This document shows positions 1-9,940 of a stretch of DNA of 64,000 bases, piece by piece. Source of the stretch: Hymenobacter guriensis (GTDB lineage: Bacteria; Bacteroidota; Bacteroidia; Cytophagales; Hymenobacteraceae); NCBI RefSeq assembly GCF_015773195.1, contig NZ_JADWYK010000007.1:1-64000 (forward strand), given 5' to 3'. Made by a program: the position numbers and the translations under genes. The stretch's first letter is position 1, and each line of letters opens with the position of its first letter. The notes beneath the pieces are model-generated. The model was given only the letters and a program-made list of their open reading frames with translations. It searched no databases and had not been told where the DNA came from.

Positions 1-91
1 ATTCGTCTGTGCTCAGTGGCAAAAGAACCCGACTATCTTTAGCCGAAACCCGACCCACCTCACGCTGGGACTATACAGCTAGACCACCTCA

Positions 92-448
92 GTGGTTCAA
101 TCACTGAAGCTACCACGTACACCGTCCTTGAAAGCGCTATATACCCTGAGCACGCTGTTTTCGACCACCCAAGGCACCACGCTGGAGCGCCACCTCATCA
201 GCCGCCACGTCGCGCTAACCCAGCAGCAGCTGACCACCACCGAGGACGCTTTGGCCGCTATTGCCGACCGGCTCAGCTACAGTAGCAGCCACCACCTCTC
301 CAACCAGTTCAAGCGGGAAACGGGCCTGACTCCCGATGGCCCGAGCGCAGTCCTTCCCGGCCGCCAGGAGCGGAACGACTTCTTAATCCTGCAATTCTTT
401 CCCGCTATTATGTACAGCCCCCGAGGGGGGATGCCGCGACCTTTGTGA
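92..448 (+). pseudogene. AraC-family HTH remnant, metal-regulator type
   Basis: The frame opens at GTG 92 and carries most of an AraC C-terminal DNA-binding domain: a LSTLFSTTQGTTLERHL stretch followed by YSSSHHLSNQFKRETGLTP. This pattern is typical of the short Bacteroidota AraC regulators that sit next to copper ATPases and normally have an HMA-like N-terminus of roughly 90 residues. Here an in-frame TAG at about 80-82 removes that N-terminal half, and the C-terminus runs into unrelated sequence. I read it as a broken regulator of the adjacent copA. A short functional HTH protein is possible but unlikely, because the first helix-turn-helix also looks eroded. Confidence 0.6.
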
Positions 449-479
449 AAGAAAATCGCGGCGTGCTCCGCTTACTACC

Positions 480-2741
480 ATGGCAACAAACACCCTTTCC
501 CCGAGCCGCCGTGCCCCCTCCAAGGCCCCGGCCGGTTCACTTACCCAGCTCACCGTTCCCATTACCGGCCTGAGCTGCGCCGCGTGCGCGGGTAGCGCCG
601 AATCCATGCTCAAGGCCCAGCCCGGCGTGGCTGCGGCCGGGGTCAACTTTGCGACTCAGACGGTGGCCCTGGCCTTCGACACCAGCCAGGTGCAGCTGCC
701 CCAACTGCAGCAGGCATTGCAGTCGGTGGGCTACGACCTGATTGTAGACGAAGACAATGCCACCGACAAACAAGCGGAGTTGCAGCAGCGGCACTACCAG
801 GATCTGCGGCGCAAGACCATCTGGTCCGCCATGCTGGCCGCACCCGTTGTGGTGCTGGGCATGTTCTGGATGGAGGCGCCCTACGCCAACCAGATGATGC
901 TGGTCTTGTCGCTGCCGGTGCTTTGGCTGGGGCGCAACTTCTACGTGGGGGCCTGGCGGCAGGCCCGGCACGGCCGCGCCAACATGGACACGCTGGTGGC
1001 CCTGAGCACGGGCATTGCCTTCCTGTTCAGCGCCTTTAATACCCTTTACCCGGATTTCTGGCACCGCCGTGGTGTGCACCCGCACGTGTATTTCGAGGCT
1101 GCTACGGTCATCATCGTCTTCATCCTGCTGGGCAAGCTGCTCGAAGAGCGGGCCAAGTCCAATACCTCGTCGGCCATCAAGAAGCTGATGGGCCTGCAGC
1201 CCAAAACCGTGCGCGTTATGGAGAACGACCAGGAGCAGGAAATCCCGGCCGTGCAGGTGCGCATCGGCCATGAAGTGGTGGTGCGCCCCGGCGAGAAAGT
1301 GCCGGTGGACGGCGTAGTAACCAGCGGCAGCTCGTTCGTGGACGAGAGCATGATCAGCGGGGAGCCCGTGCCGAAGGAAAAAACCGCTGGGGCGTCCGTG
1401 TTTGCCGGCACGGTCAACCAGAAAGGCGCCTTCCGTTTCCGGGCCGAGAAAGTTAGCGGGGCCACGGTGCTGGCCCAGATTATCCAGATGGTGCAGCAGG
1501 CCCAGGGCAGCAAGGCCCCGGTGCAGCAGCTCGTGGACAAAATTGCCGGCGTGTTCGTGCCCGTGGTCCTAGGCATTGCCCTGCTCAGCTTCACGGCCTG
1601 GCTGCTGCTAGGCGGCGAGAACGGGCTTACCCAGGGCCTGCTGGCGCTGGTGACGGTGCTCGTCATTGCCTGCCCCTGCGCGCTGGGGCTGGCCACGCCC
1701 ACGGCCATCATGGTGGGGGTCGGCAAGGGAGCCGAGCACAACATCCTGATCAAGGACGCGGAAAGCCTGGAGCTGGGCTATAAAGTCAACGCCGTGGTAC
1801 TCGATAAAACCGGCACCATCACCGAGGGCAAGCCCGAAGTCACCGACCTGCACTGGCTCGTGGCCGACGCCGAGCAGCCGGGCTACCGGGCCGTGTTGCT
1901 GGCCATCGAAGCGCAGTCGGAGCACCCCCTGGCCGAGGCCGTGGTGCGTTACCTGCCAGGCACGCCGCCCGCTTCGCTGACCATGTTCAACAGCCTGACC
2001 GGCCGGGGCGTCGAAGCCCGCAGCGCGGGTGAGCTTTACCTGGTCGGCAACCGCCGCCTGCTGCAGGAGCACGAGCTCCTGCTGACGCCGGACGTGGAGC
2101 AGCTCGCCAGTCAATTGCAGCAGCAAGCCAAGACGGTGGTGTTCTTCGCCGATAACCGGCGCGTGCTGGCCGTGGTCGCCATTGCCGACCGGGTGAAGGA
2201 AACCTCCCGCCAGGCCGTGGCGCGTCTGCAGCAGCAAGGCATCGCCGTGTACATGCTCACTGGCGACAACGCGCAAATGGCCCAGGCCGTGGCCGCGCAG
2301 GTAGGAGTTGAGCATTTCCGGGCCGAGGTGTTGCCCGCCGACAAAGCCGCCTTCGTGCAGCAGCTGCAGGCCGAGGGCAAGGTCGTGGCCATGGTCGGCG
2401 ACGGCATCAACGACTCGCAGGCCCTGGCCCAGGCCGACGTGAGCATTGCCATGGGCCACGGCTCCGATATTGCCATGGACGTGGCTAAGATGACGCTCAT
2501 CACCTCCGACCTGAACCTGGTGCCGAAGGCGCTGCTGCTGTCCCGCAAAACCGTGCAGACTATCCGCCAGAACCTGTTCTGGGCCTTCATCTACAACCTT
2601 ATCGGCATTCCCATCGCTGCCGGCCTACTCTACCCCTTCAACGGCTTCCTGCTGAACCCCATGATTGCCGGCGCTGCTATGGCCCTGAGCTCCGTCTCGG
2701 TGGTCAGCAACAGCCTGCGGCTGCGCGCCGCGCGCCTGTAA
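480..2741 (+). CDS. copA: Copper-translocating P1B-type ATPase
   Basis: The 753-residue product is an inner-membrane pump that exports Cu(I) using ATP. One N-terminal HMA domain carries the metal-binding CAAC at residues 33-36. Membrane helices follow, then the transmembrane CPC (398-400) that selects Cu/Ag, the phosphorylated DKTGT (from D442), the P1B-specific SEHP (H482), TGDN (594-597) and GDGIND (640-645). All catalytic motifs are intact and the length is normal for a one-HMA CopA. ATG 480 leaves a short basic tail ahead of the HMA domain. A metal-binding lipoprotein follows 230 bp downstream and a broken AraC metal regulator lies upstream, so local copper control may be lost or taken over elsewhere. 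Confidence 0.95.
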   Translation: MATNTLSPSRRAPSKAPAGSLTQLTVPITGLSCAACAGSAESMLKAQPGVAAAGVNFATQTVALAFDTSQVQLPQLQQALQSVGYDLIVDEDNATDKQAELQQRHYQDLRRKTIWSAMLAAPVVVLGMFWMEAPYANQMMLVLSLPVLWLGRNFYVGAWRQARHGRANMDTLVALSTGIAFLFSAFNTLYPDFWHRRGVHPHVYFEAATVIIVFILLGKLLEERAKSNTSSAIKKLMGLQPKTVRVMENDQEQEIPAVQVRIGHEVVVRPGEKVPVDGVVTSGSSFVDESMISGEPVPKEKTAGASVFAGTVNQKGAFRFRAEKVSGATVLAQIIQMVQQAQGSKAPVQQLVDKIAGVFVPVVLGIALLSFTAWLLLGGENGLTQGLLALVTVLVIACPCALGLATPTAIMVGVGKGAEHNILIKDAESLELGYKVNAVVLDKTGTITEGKPEVTDLHWLVADAEQPGYRAVLLAIEAQSEHPLAEAVVRYLPGTPPASLTMFNSLTGRGVEARSAGELYLVGNRRLLQEHELLLTPDVEQLASQLQQQAKTVVFFADNRRVLAVVAIADRVKETSRQAVARLQQQGIAVYMLTGDNAQMAQAVAAQVGVEHFRAEVLPADKAAFVQQLQAEGKVVAMVGDGINDSQALAQADVSIAMGHGSDIAMDVAKMTLITSDLNLVPKALLLSRKTVQTIRQNLFWAFIYNLIGIPIAAGLLYPFNGFLLNPMIAGAAMALSSVSVVSNSLRLRAARL

Positions 2742-2971
2742 GCGGGCACGCGACCGACCGGCCCCGCAGCCTGCTCCCTTTCCTCTCTACATTTTCGCAT
2801 TTCACCATAAAAAGCGGCTGCCAGCTCGACGGTCCCCCGCCCCTCGTCCACGTGGGGCCGCCTCGTGTCCTTCGGGTTGTATGCCTTAGTCGCTCTTGCC
2901 CTGGCCTTTGTCGCCGGGCAGGAGATAAACGGCTAAACCGCCCATCCCTTACTTCTTATTCGCAAATCCGC

Positions 2972-3970
2972 ATGAAACGCTTTCTGCTGCCGGCCGCCCT
3001 GCTCGCCACGCTTTCCTGGACCGTCGCGTGCTCGTCCAACGATGCTTCCTCTTCTTCCACCAATACCCCCACCGTCATGAACCCCTCTTCAGCTGACGCC
3101 CATACCGGGCACCAGCACGGTGCCGGTAAGGATCACCACGTGCCCGCCGCTGGCGCCGACCAGAGCGGCGGGCACGTCTATACCTGCCCCATGCACCCGG
3201 AGGTAACCAGCGACCAACCCGGCACCTGCCCCAAGTGCGGCATGACGCTAAAGCACACCACGGGGGCTGGCAACGCCTACCTAATGGATTTCTCTATGAC
3301 GCCCGCCCAGCCCGCGGCCGGGCGGCCGGTGACCCTCTCGTTTCAGCCGCAGGCAACGGGCACCAACCACGCGGCCGTGCCCCTGGCGACGGTACACGAG
3401 CAGAAGGTGCACCTGATGATTCTCTCGCATGACCTTTCAGAGTACTACCACCTCCACCCCGAGTTAAAACCTTCAGGTCGCTACGAGCTGCCGTTCACGT
3501 TTAAAACCGGGGGCACGTACCTGCTCTATCAGGACTACCAGCCCGAAGGCGGCGGGCACCAGCTGGGCCGGCAAACCCTGCAGGTGAGCGGCCCGACCCG
3601 GCCGGCGGTAAAGTACATGAAGGACCAGCTGCGCTGGGAAGCCAACAGCTACGCGGCTGACCTGGCATTTGATAAGACCGTCCGCGCCGGGCAGCCGCTG
3701 ACGGTAAGTGTGACTGTAAGCCGCAATGGCCGGCCCATCACCGACCTCGACCAGTACCTGGGCGCCTTGGGGCACATGGTGATTCTGAGCGAAGACGGCG
3801 CGGACTACCTACACGTGCACCCCGAGGACCAGGCCGACAAGGGCCCACGCATCGGGTTCAACACTACCTTCGACAAGCCGGGGCGTTACCGCATCTTCCT
3901 GCAGTTTCAGCACGCCGGCGTAGTGCAGACCTCGGATTTTACGGTGAACGTGACGCCAGCGGCGGCCTAA
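2972..3970 (+). CDS. Heavy-metal-binding-domain lipoprotein
   Basis: The frame is open from 2852, but ATG 2972 gives a clean lipoprotein signal (MKRFLLPAALLATLSWTVAC, Cys20), so I start there; the mature protein is 332 residues minus the signal. A His-rich linker leads to a YTCPMHPEV...CPKCGM module at residues 70-91, the small heavy-metal-binding domain found on copper and silver efflux proteins. Two beta-rich segments follow, containing YYHLHPE and YLHVHPED, possible further metal ligands. It sits just after copA on the same strand and probably binds copper in the periplasm or at the outer membrane. The domain recognition is firm; the role in copper handling is inferred. Confidence 0.85.
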   Translation: MKRFLLPAALLATLSWTVACSSNDASSSSTNTPTVMNPSSADAHTGHQHGAGKDHHVPAAGADQSGGHVYTCPMHPEVTSDQPGTCPKCGMTLKHTTGAGNAYLMDFSMTPAQPAAGRPVTLSFQPQATGTNHAAVPLATVHEQKVHLMILSHDLSEYYHLHPELKPSGRYELPFTFKTGGTYLLYQDYQPEGGGHQLGRQTLQVSGPTRPAVKYMKDQLRWEANSYAADLAFDKTVRAGQPLTVSVTVSRNGRPITDLDQYLGALGHMVILSEDGADYLHVHPEDQADKGPRIGFNTTFDKPGRYRIFLQFQHAGVVQTSDFTVNVTPAAA

Positions 3971-3994
3971 GGCGCCCATACGCCGGGCACGGGA

Positions 3995-4043
3995 GGCCGC
4001 TACGCTCGCGACGACTGGCACCCGTTCGTCGAGCGTAGCGGCC
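3995..4043. repeat. 14-bp perfect inverted repeat
   Basis: Arms GGCCGCTACGCTCG (3995-4008) and its exact complement (4030-4043) enclose a 21-bp loop between the lipoprotein stop and the broken tetR. A weaker outer GGGAGG/CCTCCC pair extends it. There is no T-run, so it is either a REP-like element or an operator rather than a plain terminator. Confidence 0.6.
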
Positions 4044-4096
4044 AGCAACGGACAGCGTACGCCCCTTGGCGACCTCCCGTACTGTCCCGTCCGACC

Positions 4097-4786
4097 ATGT
4101 CACGTCCTCAGGAATTTGATACCCAGGAAGCCCTGCACCAAGCGATGCGGGTGTTCTGGCGCAAGGGCTACGAGGCCACTTCCTTGACCGATTTGCCGGC
4201 CGCGACGGGCCTGAGCAAAAGCAGCCTGTACGCCACCTTGGGGGAAAGCGGGAACTGTTCCTGGCCGGCTTCGACTCCTATCGGCAGGCTCGCGCGGAAG
4301 ACGCGCAGCAGGTCCTGCAGCAGCCCGCCCGCCGCGCCATTGGATCCTTTTTCCACGCCCTTTTTGCCGACATCAATTCAACCGAGCCCCTGCTGGGCTG
4401 CATGAGCCTCAACCAGGCAGTGGAATTGGCCCCGCACGCCCCCATAGTGCGCGAGCGGGTGGTAGCGGACTTGCAGCAGATGGAAGAGGTGTTGACCCAG
4501 GCCCTCGAACGCGGCCAGCAGGATGGGTCGGTCAAGAGTCCGCGCCCGGCCCGGGAGCTGGCCCGGCTCCTGGTGCTGGCCTTTCCGGGGCGCAGGTCAT
4601 GGCCCGGGCGGGCTATACATAGCCGCCGGCCTCCCCGAAGTCGTCGCCAACTTCTTCGCCCAGTGGGGTGCCGCCGCCCAGCATGGCATGCTGGCGGGCA
4701 CCCACGATACTGTGGAGCGGATGCTGGGCTGTAAGCGCACTTCGCTGAACAAGTATCTGAAAACAAAGCATTTACCTGACACCTGA
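4097..4786 (+). pseudogene. Frameshifted TetR-family regulator
   Basis: The N-terminal HTH is well preserved ([20 protein letters not shown], then [13 protein letters not shown]). At about 4250 the reading frame is lost within a GGGGG run: adding one G restores [16 protein letters not shown] in the next frame. That frame then carries a normal TetR ligand domain ([20 protein letters not shown], onwards to LARLLVLAF). A second disrupted zone at about 4580-4620 moves the frame again before AAGLPEVVANFF. At least two frameshifts make this a pseudogene, unless the assembly is wrong at both places. The intact ancestor would be about 200 residues. It probably once controlled a neighbouring oxidoreductase. 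Confidence 0.75.
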
Positions 4787-4954
4787 CCACTCATAGCGGC
4801 GGCCGATACCCCATGCAGCAAACCAACCAGACCCGTTACGCAATTTTCCAGAGGAACTCCCTTGCCTGATTTCAGTCGTGGGAAACCGGTAACCCAACGC
4901 GACTCATATAACAGTTGTACCAAAACTTTAACCAAGGCCATTAGTAGTCACACG

Positions 4955-5728
4955 TTAGCCGCGAGCCAGCGACTCGCGCACGCCCTTGCTAAGCTGCCGG
5001 AGCAGGAAGCCCGGCGCCAGCCGGCTGAGCAGGCGCATCATGGCCGCCATGCCGGGATACACCTCCCACTGGTTGGCCTGCATGGCCTTGATTGTCTGGG
5101 CAATGAGCGGACGTGGGGCCATCAGGTCTTTCTCCGAAACGTCGCCGGCAAACGTGTCGCTGAGGGGCGTTTTTGCGGCGGGCGCCACGAGCTCGAACAC
5201 CTGCACCTTCGTTTCGTGCAGCTGCACGCGCAGGGTCTTGGTGTAGGCACGCAGCCCGGCCTTGCTGGCGCTGTACACCGGGGCCAGCGGATAGGGCGTG
5301 AGGGCCAGCCCGGAGGTAACGTTGAGAATGGCGGCGGCCGGCTGGCGCAGCAGGTGGGGCAGAAACTGCTGCACCATGTGCATGGGCCCGGCCAGGTTCA
5401 CGTCCAGCTCCAGCGTGAGGTCGGGTAGCAGCTGCACATCGGCCTGCAGGTCGAGCTTGCGCATCTGCCCCGCGTTGTTAATCAACACGCTGAGCTTCGG
5501 GAATTGGGCCGTTACCTGCTCGTAGAGCCGGGCAATGGCGGCCAGGTCGCTCACGTCGCTCTGGAAGGTGTGCACGCCGGGCAGCTGCTGCTGCACCTGG
5601 GCCAGCCTGCCCGGGTCGCGGCCGGTAAGCAGCACGGTATTACCCAGGGCCAGCAGCTGGACGGCGAATTCGTAGCCGAGGCCACTGGTGCCGCCGGTAA
5701 TGAGGATGGTTTGATGACGCAGGTTCAT
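4955..5728 (-). CDS. SDR oxidoreductase, DltE-like
   Basis: A short-chain dehydrogenase of 257 residues, started at ATG 5728, which places the nucleotide-binding TGGTSGLG at residues 11-18. NNAG and the catalytic YSASK are present, so NAD(P)-dependent redox activity is expected. LLTGRDPGRL after the first helix resembles the DltE/YdfG-type SDR group. Upstream in-frame starts would add about 30 non-homologous residues. It lies 99 bp downstream of an AraC regulator on the same strand, a pairing that suggests control by it. The substrate is unknown. Confidence 0.85.
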   Translation of the reverse strand: MNLRHQTILITGGTSGLGYEFAVQLLALGNTVLLTGRDPGRLAQVQQQLPGVHTFQSDVSDLAAIARLYEQVTAQFPKLSVLINNAGQMRKLDLQADVQLLPDLTLELDVNLAGPMHMVQQFLPHLLRQPAAAILNVTSGLALTPYPLAPVYSASKAGLRAYTKTLRVQLHETKVQVFELVAPAAKTPLSDTFAGDVSEKDLMAPRPLIAQTIKAMQANQWEVYPGMAAMMRLLSRLAPGFLLRQLSKGVRESLARG

Positions 5729-5827
5729 GGGAAGCGGAGGAATAAAGTACTCCGCAAAGGTCCGGCCCGCCCCTAAGCGGGTGGTTGCGCCTCCCAATCC
5801 GCTTGTTGCGAAATTCAATCAACTGCG

Positions 5828-6757
5828 TTAGCCCCGAAACGCGGCGGGCGAACTGGCAGTCTGGCGCTTGAAGAAATTGGAGAAGTGGGCCACCTCGGCA
5901 AAGCCCAGGCTGTCGGCAATTTCCGACACGCTCCACTGCGTCTGTTGCAGCAGCAGCTTGGCCTCCTGCGCCACGCGCGCCCCAATCAGGTCCGAGGTGG
6001 TGCGGCCCGTCGTTTCCTTGAGTATCTTGTTGAGATGATTGACGTGCACGGCCAGCCGGTCGGCGTAGTCGGCGGCCGAGCGCAGGCGTAGCCGCTGCTG
6101 GGGCGTCTCAATGGGAAACTGCCGCTCCAGCAGCTCGATAAACAGGGAGGTGACCCGCGCCGAAGCCGTGTGAGCCGGGTAGAGGGCTGTAGCGGGCTGC
6201 AGCTTCTGGCCCAGGTGCACCAGCTCCAGCACGTAGGTGCGCAGCAGGTCGTACTTGTACGCGTAGGCCGAGGTAATCTCGCGGGCCATCTTCTTGAAAA
6301 TGGCCAGCACCTCGGCGTATTCCTCATCGGCAAGCGTGAACACGGGGTAGCCGCCGGCCCGGAAAATGGGCAGCTCATCCAGCTTCACCCCGCTCTTGGC
6401 CGGCAGCAGAAACTCGCTGGTAAACACGCAGAAGTAGCCATCCTGCTCCTGGTCTTCGGGCAGCCAGTGGTAGGGCACTTTGGGGGTAGCGAAGAGCAGG
6501 GCGTTGCGCTCTATGCCAATAACCTTATCGGCGTACTCGGCCCGGCTGCGGCCCCGGATAAGGCTGATTTTGTAGTAGGCCCGCCGGTCGTAGGGCATGG
6601 GCGGCCGCTCGCGGTGCTCCCGAAACAGATCGGCCACGTTGAAGACGTTGAAATGCCCGATTTCCTGCTGGATATCGGCCGGCAGCAGCGTGTGCAGCTC
6701 GGTGCCGACGGCCGTGGCCAGCTGCTGATAAAATTCGTCCAGGGAGGTAACGGGCAT
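5828..6757 (-). CDS. AraC-family transcriptional regulator
   Basis: This 309-residue protein has an N-terminal cupin-like effector domain (about 1-190) and two C-terminal HTH motifs. The second reads WSVSEIADSLGFAEVAHFSN followed by FFKRQTASSPAAFRG, the standard AraC recognition helix and tail. ATG 6757 is preceded by a TAnnTTTG box on the minus strand (6780-6787). The SDR gene follows immediately downstream. A decayed close relative of its C-terminus is found at 11657-11854. Confidence 0.9.
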   Translation of the reverse strand: MPVTSLDEFYQQLATAVGTELHTLLPADIQQEIGHFNVFNVADLFREHRERPPMPYDRRAYYKISLIRGRSRAEYADKVIGIERNALLFATPKVPYHWLPEDQEQDGYFCVFTSEFLLPAKSGVKLDELPIFRAGGYPVFTLADEEYAEVLAIFKKMAREITSAYAYKYDLLRTYVLELVHLGQKLQPATALYPAHTASARVTSLFIELLERQFPIETPQQRLRLRSAADYADRLAVHVNHLNKILKETTGRTTSDLIGARVAQEAKLLLQQTQWSVSEIADSLGFAEVAHFSNFFKRQTASSPAAFRG

Positions 6758-6779
6758 AAGGCAGAGGGCTTGCGAAATT

Positions 6780-6787
6780 CAAAGCTA
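6780..6787 (-). promoter_or_regulatory. -7 box for the AraC gene
   Basis: On the minus strand TAGCTTTG matches the Bacteroidota TAnnTTTG element and lies 22 bp upstream of the AraC ATG. No convincing -33 TTTG at the usual spacing is visible. Confidence 0.4.
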
Positions 6788-6873
6788 GGGCTTTCGTAGT
6801 GCAAGTTAGTGCCGCGCTGATGCCGGGTCGGGCCTGGTCGCCATTGGCAATTAGGCCCGACCTGTCCGCTTGC

Positions 6874-7245
6874 TCAGGCCGCCGGCATTTCCTGCAACGT
6901 CAGCCAATACCCGTCCAGGTCGGCAATCACGGCGGTGTTGCCAAATGGGGAAAGCTGCAGGCCGCGCACGACCTGGACTTGTTCGGAAATTCCCTGCAAA
7001 AAGGCCGTCAGGTTCGGGACGGCAAACCACAGACTGATGCCCCAGCCCAGCCGGGTCGACTCCTGCAGGTCGACCAGCGGTTTGCGAATGGCGAAGGCCG
7101 CCCCGCTCTGGGTGACGAACACGCAGGCATCGGGCGGGGACTGCACGGCGGGCGCGAAGCCCAGCACCTCGGTGTAGAAGCGACGGGAAGCGGACAGGTC
7201 GCTCACCTGGAAGGACACAAAGCCGAGGTTAGTGGGGGTGCTCAT
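6874..7245 (-). CDS. VOC family protein (glyoxalase-like)
   Basis: A 123-residue single-module vicinal-oxygen-chelate protein. GFVSFQVSDLSASRRFYTEV is the usual first beta-alpha-beta unit, and the C-terminus (VIADLDGYWLTLQE) holds the metal-ligand-like segment near the end. Such proteins dimerise and act on glyoxylates, antibiotics or aromatic substrates, so the substrate cannot be named. A second VOC gene lies just upstream in the same direction (51-bp gap), followed by a WYL regulator, suggesting one small regulated unit. Confidence 0.85.
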   Translation of the reverse strand: MSTPTNLGFVSFQVSDLSASRRFYTEVLGFAPAVQSPPDACVFVTQSGAAFAIRKPLVDLQESTRLGWGISLWFAVPNLTAFLQGISEQVQVVRGLQLSPFGNTAVIADLDGYWLTLQEMPAA

Positions 7246-7296
7246 AAAGAAGGATGGCGAAGTGGAACGAGTGCTTAAGAAACGAATCCAGCAGGC

Positions 7297-7701
7297 TTAC
7301 AGGCCGAACTTGCGCCGGGCCTCGGGCGTGACGGGGGTAAAGAAGTTGACCAGGTTGCCGTCGGGGTCGCGGAAAAGCAACGACCGATTGCCCCAGGGCA
7401 TGGTGGTGGGCGGCTGCACCACGGCGGCGCTCAATACCTCAGCCAGGCGGTGGTAGTCGGCATCCACCTCGCTGACGCGAAATTCGAGGATGGCGGAGCG
7501 GTTCTGGCCCGGTAGTACCACCGGCTCTTCGCCCAACTGGGGAAACGCCCGCGTGCTTTGCAGCGCCAGCGTGGCCGCCGGGGTTAGCAGCTCGGCAAAG
7601 TCCGGCGTGTAGTGCGTGGCCCGTAAGCCCGTGACCTGTTCGTAGAAAGAAACGAGGCGGGGCAGGTCGGCGGTGATGAGCCGCACGGAGATAAACTGCA
7701 T
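7297..7701 (-). CDS. VOC family protein (glyoxalase-like)
   Basis: A 134-residue VOC protein beginning MQFISVRLITADLPRLVSFY, with the C-terminal FRDPDGNLVNFFTP module carrying the Glu/Asp-Gly turn typical of the fold. It is divergent from the other VOC gene, so this is not a recent tandem duplication. It sits between that gene and the WYL regulator on the same strand, 123 bp downstream of the regulator stop. It may be an aromatic or resistance-type dioxygenase-fold enzyme; the substrate is unknown. Confidence 0.85.
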   Translation of the reverse strand: MQFISVRLITADLPRLVSFYEQVTGLRATHYTPDFAELLTPAATLALQSTRAFPQLGEEPVVLPGQNRSAILEFRVSEVDADYHRLAEVLSAAVVQPPTTMPWGNRSLLFRDPDGNLVNFFTPVTPEARRKFGL

Positions 7702-7824
7702 AAAGGGGAGTGGTAAAGGGTGAAAAATGGAGCCGCCGCCGGCACCCGGCGGCTGCTTGGTGCCCCAAAGAGAAGTCCCTCCACTGACAACCCTATGGCA
7801 GTCCCTTTTACCAATTCCAAAAAA

Positions 7825-8517
7825 TTATACCTTGAAGGGCAGTCGCAGCTGGGCAATGTACTCGGCGTGCGTCAGGTGCGGCGTGCGCTGGAAAGGGCGC
7901 GTGGTGGCCGTCAACTCCTGAATGCGGCTGACCCGGAAATCCCGGTACTCGCCCCGCAGGTGGCACCAGCCAATCAGGTGCCAGGCGAAATTGTAGAAAG
8001 CCAGCCCGATGGGCTCGACGTGCCGCTGGCTCGGCTGGCTGCCTTTGTTGACGTACGCCAGCTCCACCTGGTACTGGTCGGCAATGGCGGCCTGCAGCGT
8101 GGCCAGGTAGCTGCCGGCACGCTGGTACTCCGGCAGGTGCATCTTGAAGGTGTCGGTGAGGTGCTCCAGCTGCTTTTTGCCCGGCTCGCGCAACACGGCC
8201 TGCACCTTAAGCAAGGCCGTGGCACAGGCTTTCTCAATCGAGTCATCCGCGAGGGAGGCCGCCAGGGCTTGCAGCAGCAGCAGGGCCTGGGCCTCGGGCG
8301 GGGTAAACGAAACCGGCGGCAACAGGTAGCCCGGCACCAGGCAGTAGCCCCGCTGCGGCTCGAAGCTAACGGGGATGCCCTGCTCGTCGAGCGCCCGGAT
8401 GTCGCGGTACACCGTGCGCACGCTGATGCCGAATTGCGCGGCGAGCTGCTCGGCCGTGGCGTGCCGCCTGGCTTGCAGCAGCGTTACGATTCCAAAGAGA
8501 CGGTCAATACGGTTCAT
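7825..8517 (-). CDS. HTH/WYL-domain transcriptional regulator
   Basis: Started at ATG 8517, the product has 230 residues: an N-terminal winged HTH (MNRIDRLFGIVTLLQARRHA, then AAQFGISVRTVYRDIRALDE) and a C-terminal WYL-type sensor (about 130-225: VEPIGLAFYNFAWHLIGWCH). WYL proteins are DNA-binding regulators that sense ligands, often nucleic acid or metabolites. The frame extends upstream to 8697, but those residues are not conserved-looking. It probably controls the two VOC genes that follow it. Confidence 0.88.
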   Translation of the reverse strand: MNRIDRLFGIVTLLQARRHATAEQLAAQFGISVRTVYRDIRALDEQGIPVSFEPQRGYCLVPGYLLPPVSFTPPEAQALLLLQALAASLADDSIEKACATALLKVQAVLREPGKKQLEHLTDTFKMHLPEYQRAGSYLATLQAAIADQYQVELAYVNKGSQPSQRHVEPIGLAFYNFAWHLIGWCHLRGEYRDFRVSRIQELTATTRPFQRTPHLTHAEYIAQLRLPFKV

Positions 8518-9071
8518 TCGGAGTGGATTCCTGAAGTGGTTTAGGCAGGCCGGACACGTTTCGAATCCTACTGGGTGGTGTCTGAAGCGGCGGTGCGTCA
8601 GCCAGCCAGGGCGAGGGATTTTGGCGCCCGGCGTTGCAGCTGGCAAGGTAGTGAGCCTGCTCCAGGCGGGCCAGTTCCAAGGCGCGGTAGCCACCACCCT
8701 CGGGCTGCTCCGCCTTGGGCAAGTTCCAGCAGAATTGCGTTCGGACGTTGTCGCAGTAACTTCTCGCCGATGCTCCGTTGGCTTCCTGCTGCCGGAATTG
8801 AGCGGCTCCGGGGTTTCGTCGCAACGGTGGAGAAAAAGCGCCTTTTAATTGGCGCATCCCTACGTATTTCCTGACCGCAGGACCACGCCGAGCGGGCCTT
8901 GATGGCCAGCTAGCGGCAAGAAGCGGCTGGCGTTTCTTCCGCGCCTTCCCATGGCGCTGGCGCAACCGGGTTAACGTCTGGCGTAATCGGATAGCAGAAT
9001 GGCGCAAACCGCTACAAAGAGGGCCTGCACGCCGCCGGAACTTTGTGGTGTCACAAACCAACCAACACCCC
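8518..9071. other. Non-coding gap with no clear features
   Basis: These 554 bp lie between two divergent genes (WYL regulator leftward, SDR rightward), so promoters for both should be here. I see no gene, repeat or strong promoter box; GGAACTTTG at about 9039-9047 is a weak -7 candidate for the SDR. Confidence 0.4.
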
Positions 9072-9893
9072 ATGAACCGCACCGTTCTTATTACCGGCAC
9101 CTCTAGCGGCCTCGGCCGCGCCACCGCCCTACTCTTCCAGGCCCAGGGCTGGAACGTCATTGCCACCATGCGCACGCCGCAGCACGAAACCGAGCTGACG
9201 CAGTTAGAGCGCACCCTCGTCACGCGCCTCGACGTGCAGGACCCCGCCTCCATCCAAGCGGCTGTCGAAGCCGGCCTGGCCCGGTTCGGGCGCATCGACG
9301 CGCTCATCAACAACGCCGGCTACGGCGCCTACGGCCCGCTGGAAGTCACGTCTTTCGAGAAAATCCGGCGGCAGTTCGACGTGAACGTGCTGGGGCTGCT
9401 GGCCACCACGCAGGCCCTGCTGCCCCACTTCCGGGCACAGAGCAGCGGCACCATCGTCAACATTTCGTCGGTGGGCGGCCGCATGACCTTCCCGCTCGGC
9501 ACGCTCTACCACGGCACCAAGTTCGCCGTGGAAGGCTTGTCCGAGTCGCTGCACTACGAGCTGGCGCCGCTGGGCATTCGCGTCAAGGTCATTGAGCCGG
9601 GCGGCATCAACACCGACTTCGGCGGCCGTTCGCTCGACTTCAGCAACGACCCGGCCCTGCCCGAGTACCAGCCGCTGGTGCAGGCCGTGCTCAGCGCCCT
9701 CGGACCGATGATGGCCAACGGCTCGTCGGCCGCGCACATTGCCGAGGTCGTGTACGCCGCAGCAACCGACGGCACCGCCCAGCTTCGCTACGAGGCGGGG
9801 GCCGATGCCCGGCAGCTGCTGGCGGCCCGCCGCACGGCCGACGATGCCACCTTCTTTGCCGGCCTTAAGGCGCAGCTCGGCCTGGGTGCTTAA
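9072..9893 (+). CDS. SDR family oxidoreductase
   Basis: A classical short-chain dehydrogenase of 273 residues, started at ATG 9072 so that TGTSSGLG falls at about residues 7-14. NNAGYGAYG, the catalytic Ser (ISSVGGRM) and YHGTK are all present. It is followed 47 bp later by a SnoaL-like protein and then an AraC regulator on the same strand, which look like one transcription unit. The substrate is unknown; these three-gene sets commonly handle small carbonyl compounds. Confidence 0.88.
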   Translation: MNRTVLITGTSSGLGRATALLFQAQGWNVIATMRTPQHETELTQLERTLVTRLDVQDPASIQAAVEAGLARFGRIDALINNAGYGAYGPLEVTSFEKIRRQFDVNVLGLLATTQALLPHFRAQSSGTIVNISSVGGRMTFPLGTLYHGTKFAVEGLSESLHYELAPLGIRVKVIEPGGINTDFGGRSLDFSNDPALPEYQPLVQAVLSALGPMMANGSSAAHIAEVVYAAATDGTAQLRYEAGADARQLLAARRTADDATFFAGLKAQLGLGA

Positions 9894-9940
9894 CGCTTCA
9901 AACAAACGCTTTACTCATCAGCTCTCTATTCTCCAGAACC

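Noticed and set aside
8555..8580. TTCGAATC sequence resembling a tRNA T-loop
   Set aside because: The flanking bases do not form a five-pair T stem and no acceptor or anticodon arm can be found.
8504..9313. Long minus-strand open frame (269 codons) over the gap and the SDR start
   Set aside because: It overlaps the well-supported SDR and its product is compositionally biased without any recognisable motif; high GC readily leaves such frames open.
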